Assembly: GCA_944739405.2 (NCBI GenBank)
Contig: OX123205.2
Coordinates: 39,390,475 to 39,454,474, forward strand
DNA: 64,000 nt
From: Euclidia mi
Lineage: Eukaryota > Arthropoda > Insecta > Lepidoptera > Erebidae
Direction: 5' to 3'
Under the pieces are notes generated by a model, which worked only from the letters and a program-made list of their open reading frames with translations, did not search any database and was not told the origin of the DNA. Shown here piece by piece: positions 63,917 to 64,000 of the stretch; positions within the stretch are counted from its first letter, which is position 1, and the number at the start of each line of letters is the position of its first letter. Made by a program: the position numbers and the translations under genes.

Positions 63917-64000
63917 TTAGTCCGTATGTTAGATTATAAAAAAAGATTGGACACGTATTTTTTCTTTTTTCGATTAAATAAAAAATAACAAAGATATAGC
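63917..64000. mobile_element. Palindromic MITE, cut by the window edge
   Basis: TTAGTCCGTATGTTAGATTA and the following 60 bp match the right arm of 57602-57846, reversed. The other arm lies beyond the window. Confidence 0.78.

Overview
The window looks like non-coding, AT-rich nuclear DNA from a moth or butterfly. The sequence shows an APE-type LINE, several RTE-like LINE 3' ends, Helitron ends of the A|TC...CTAG|T type, tRNA-headed SINEs with A and B boxes, hAT, mariner-like and foldback MITEs, and a degraded Gypsy element. The Lepidoptera assignment is an inference from this mix of repeats. There are no bacterial-type operons. Most long reading frames are transposon remnants or chance.

Layout. 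0-3 kb: a LINE whose endonuclease and C-terminal RT parts survive around an internal deletion. 3-16 kb: single-copy AT-rich DNA with Helitrons, SINEs and foldbacks. 16-26 kb: two hAT/foldback MITEs, nested SINE and LINE insertions, a large ACCCGACTGCG-tipped element and two adjacent perfect hairpins. 25.9-26.6 kb: a repeat-poor patch with an exact RFX X-box palindrome and AACG-based palindromes. 28.7-29.6 kb: an RTE-tail unit, a SINE and a Helitron. 31.5-32.7 kb: a hAT-like element with an 8-bp target duplication and three internal tandem repeats. 34.54-34.67 kb: the only candidate host exon, on the + strand. 35.4-38.1 kb: a scrambled Gypsy fragment on the - strand. 38-57 kb: mostly SINEs and MITEs, including a MITE nested in a SINE, and a GCTAC-rich array at 45.1-45.4 kb. 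57-64 kb: a palindromic MITE, an RTE tail, a SINE nested in a foldback, an interrupted Helitron and a LINE zinc-knuckle C-terminus.

How the parts relate. The repeats form a network of shared modules. Three SINE families (called SINE1, SINE2 and SINE4 here) share one central segment after different or similar tRNA heads. SINE3 and SINE4 share a 3' tail that also ends a LINE seen here (CTCTGCCTACCCC...GGCGTGAGTCTATGTATG). SINE1 and a fixed-length, tRNA-less retroposon (called F here) share a tail that also ends an RTE-like LINE (CCAGCAGTGGAC...GGCTGATGATGA). Many copies have intact target-site duplications, so nesting order can be read. A second theme is short perfect inverted duplications, which look like template-switch events. 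All family names such as SINE1, Helitron A and F are labels local to this report.
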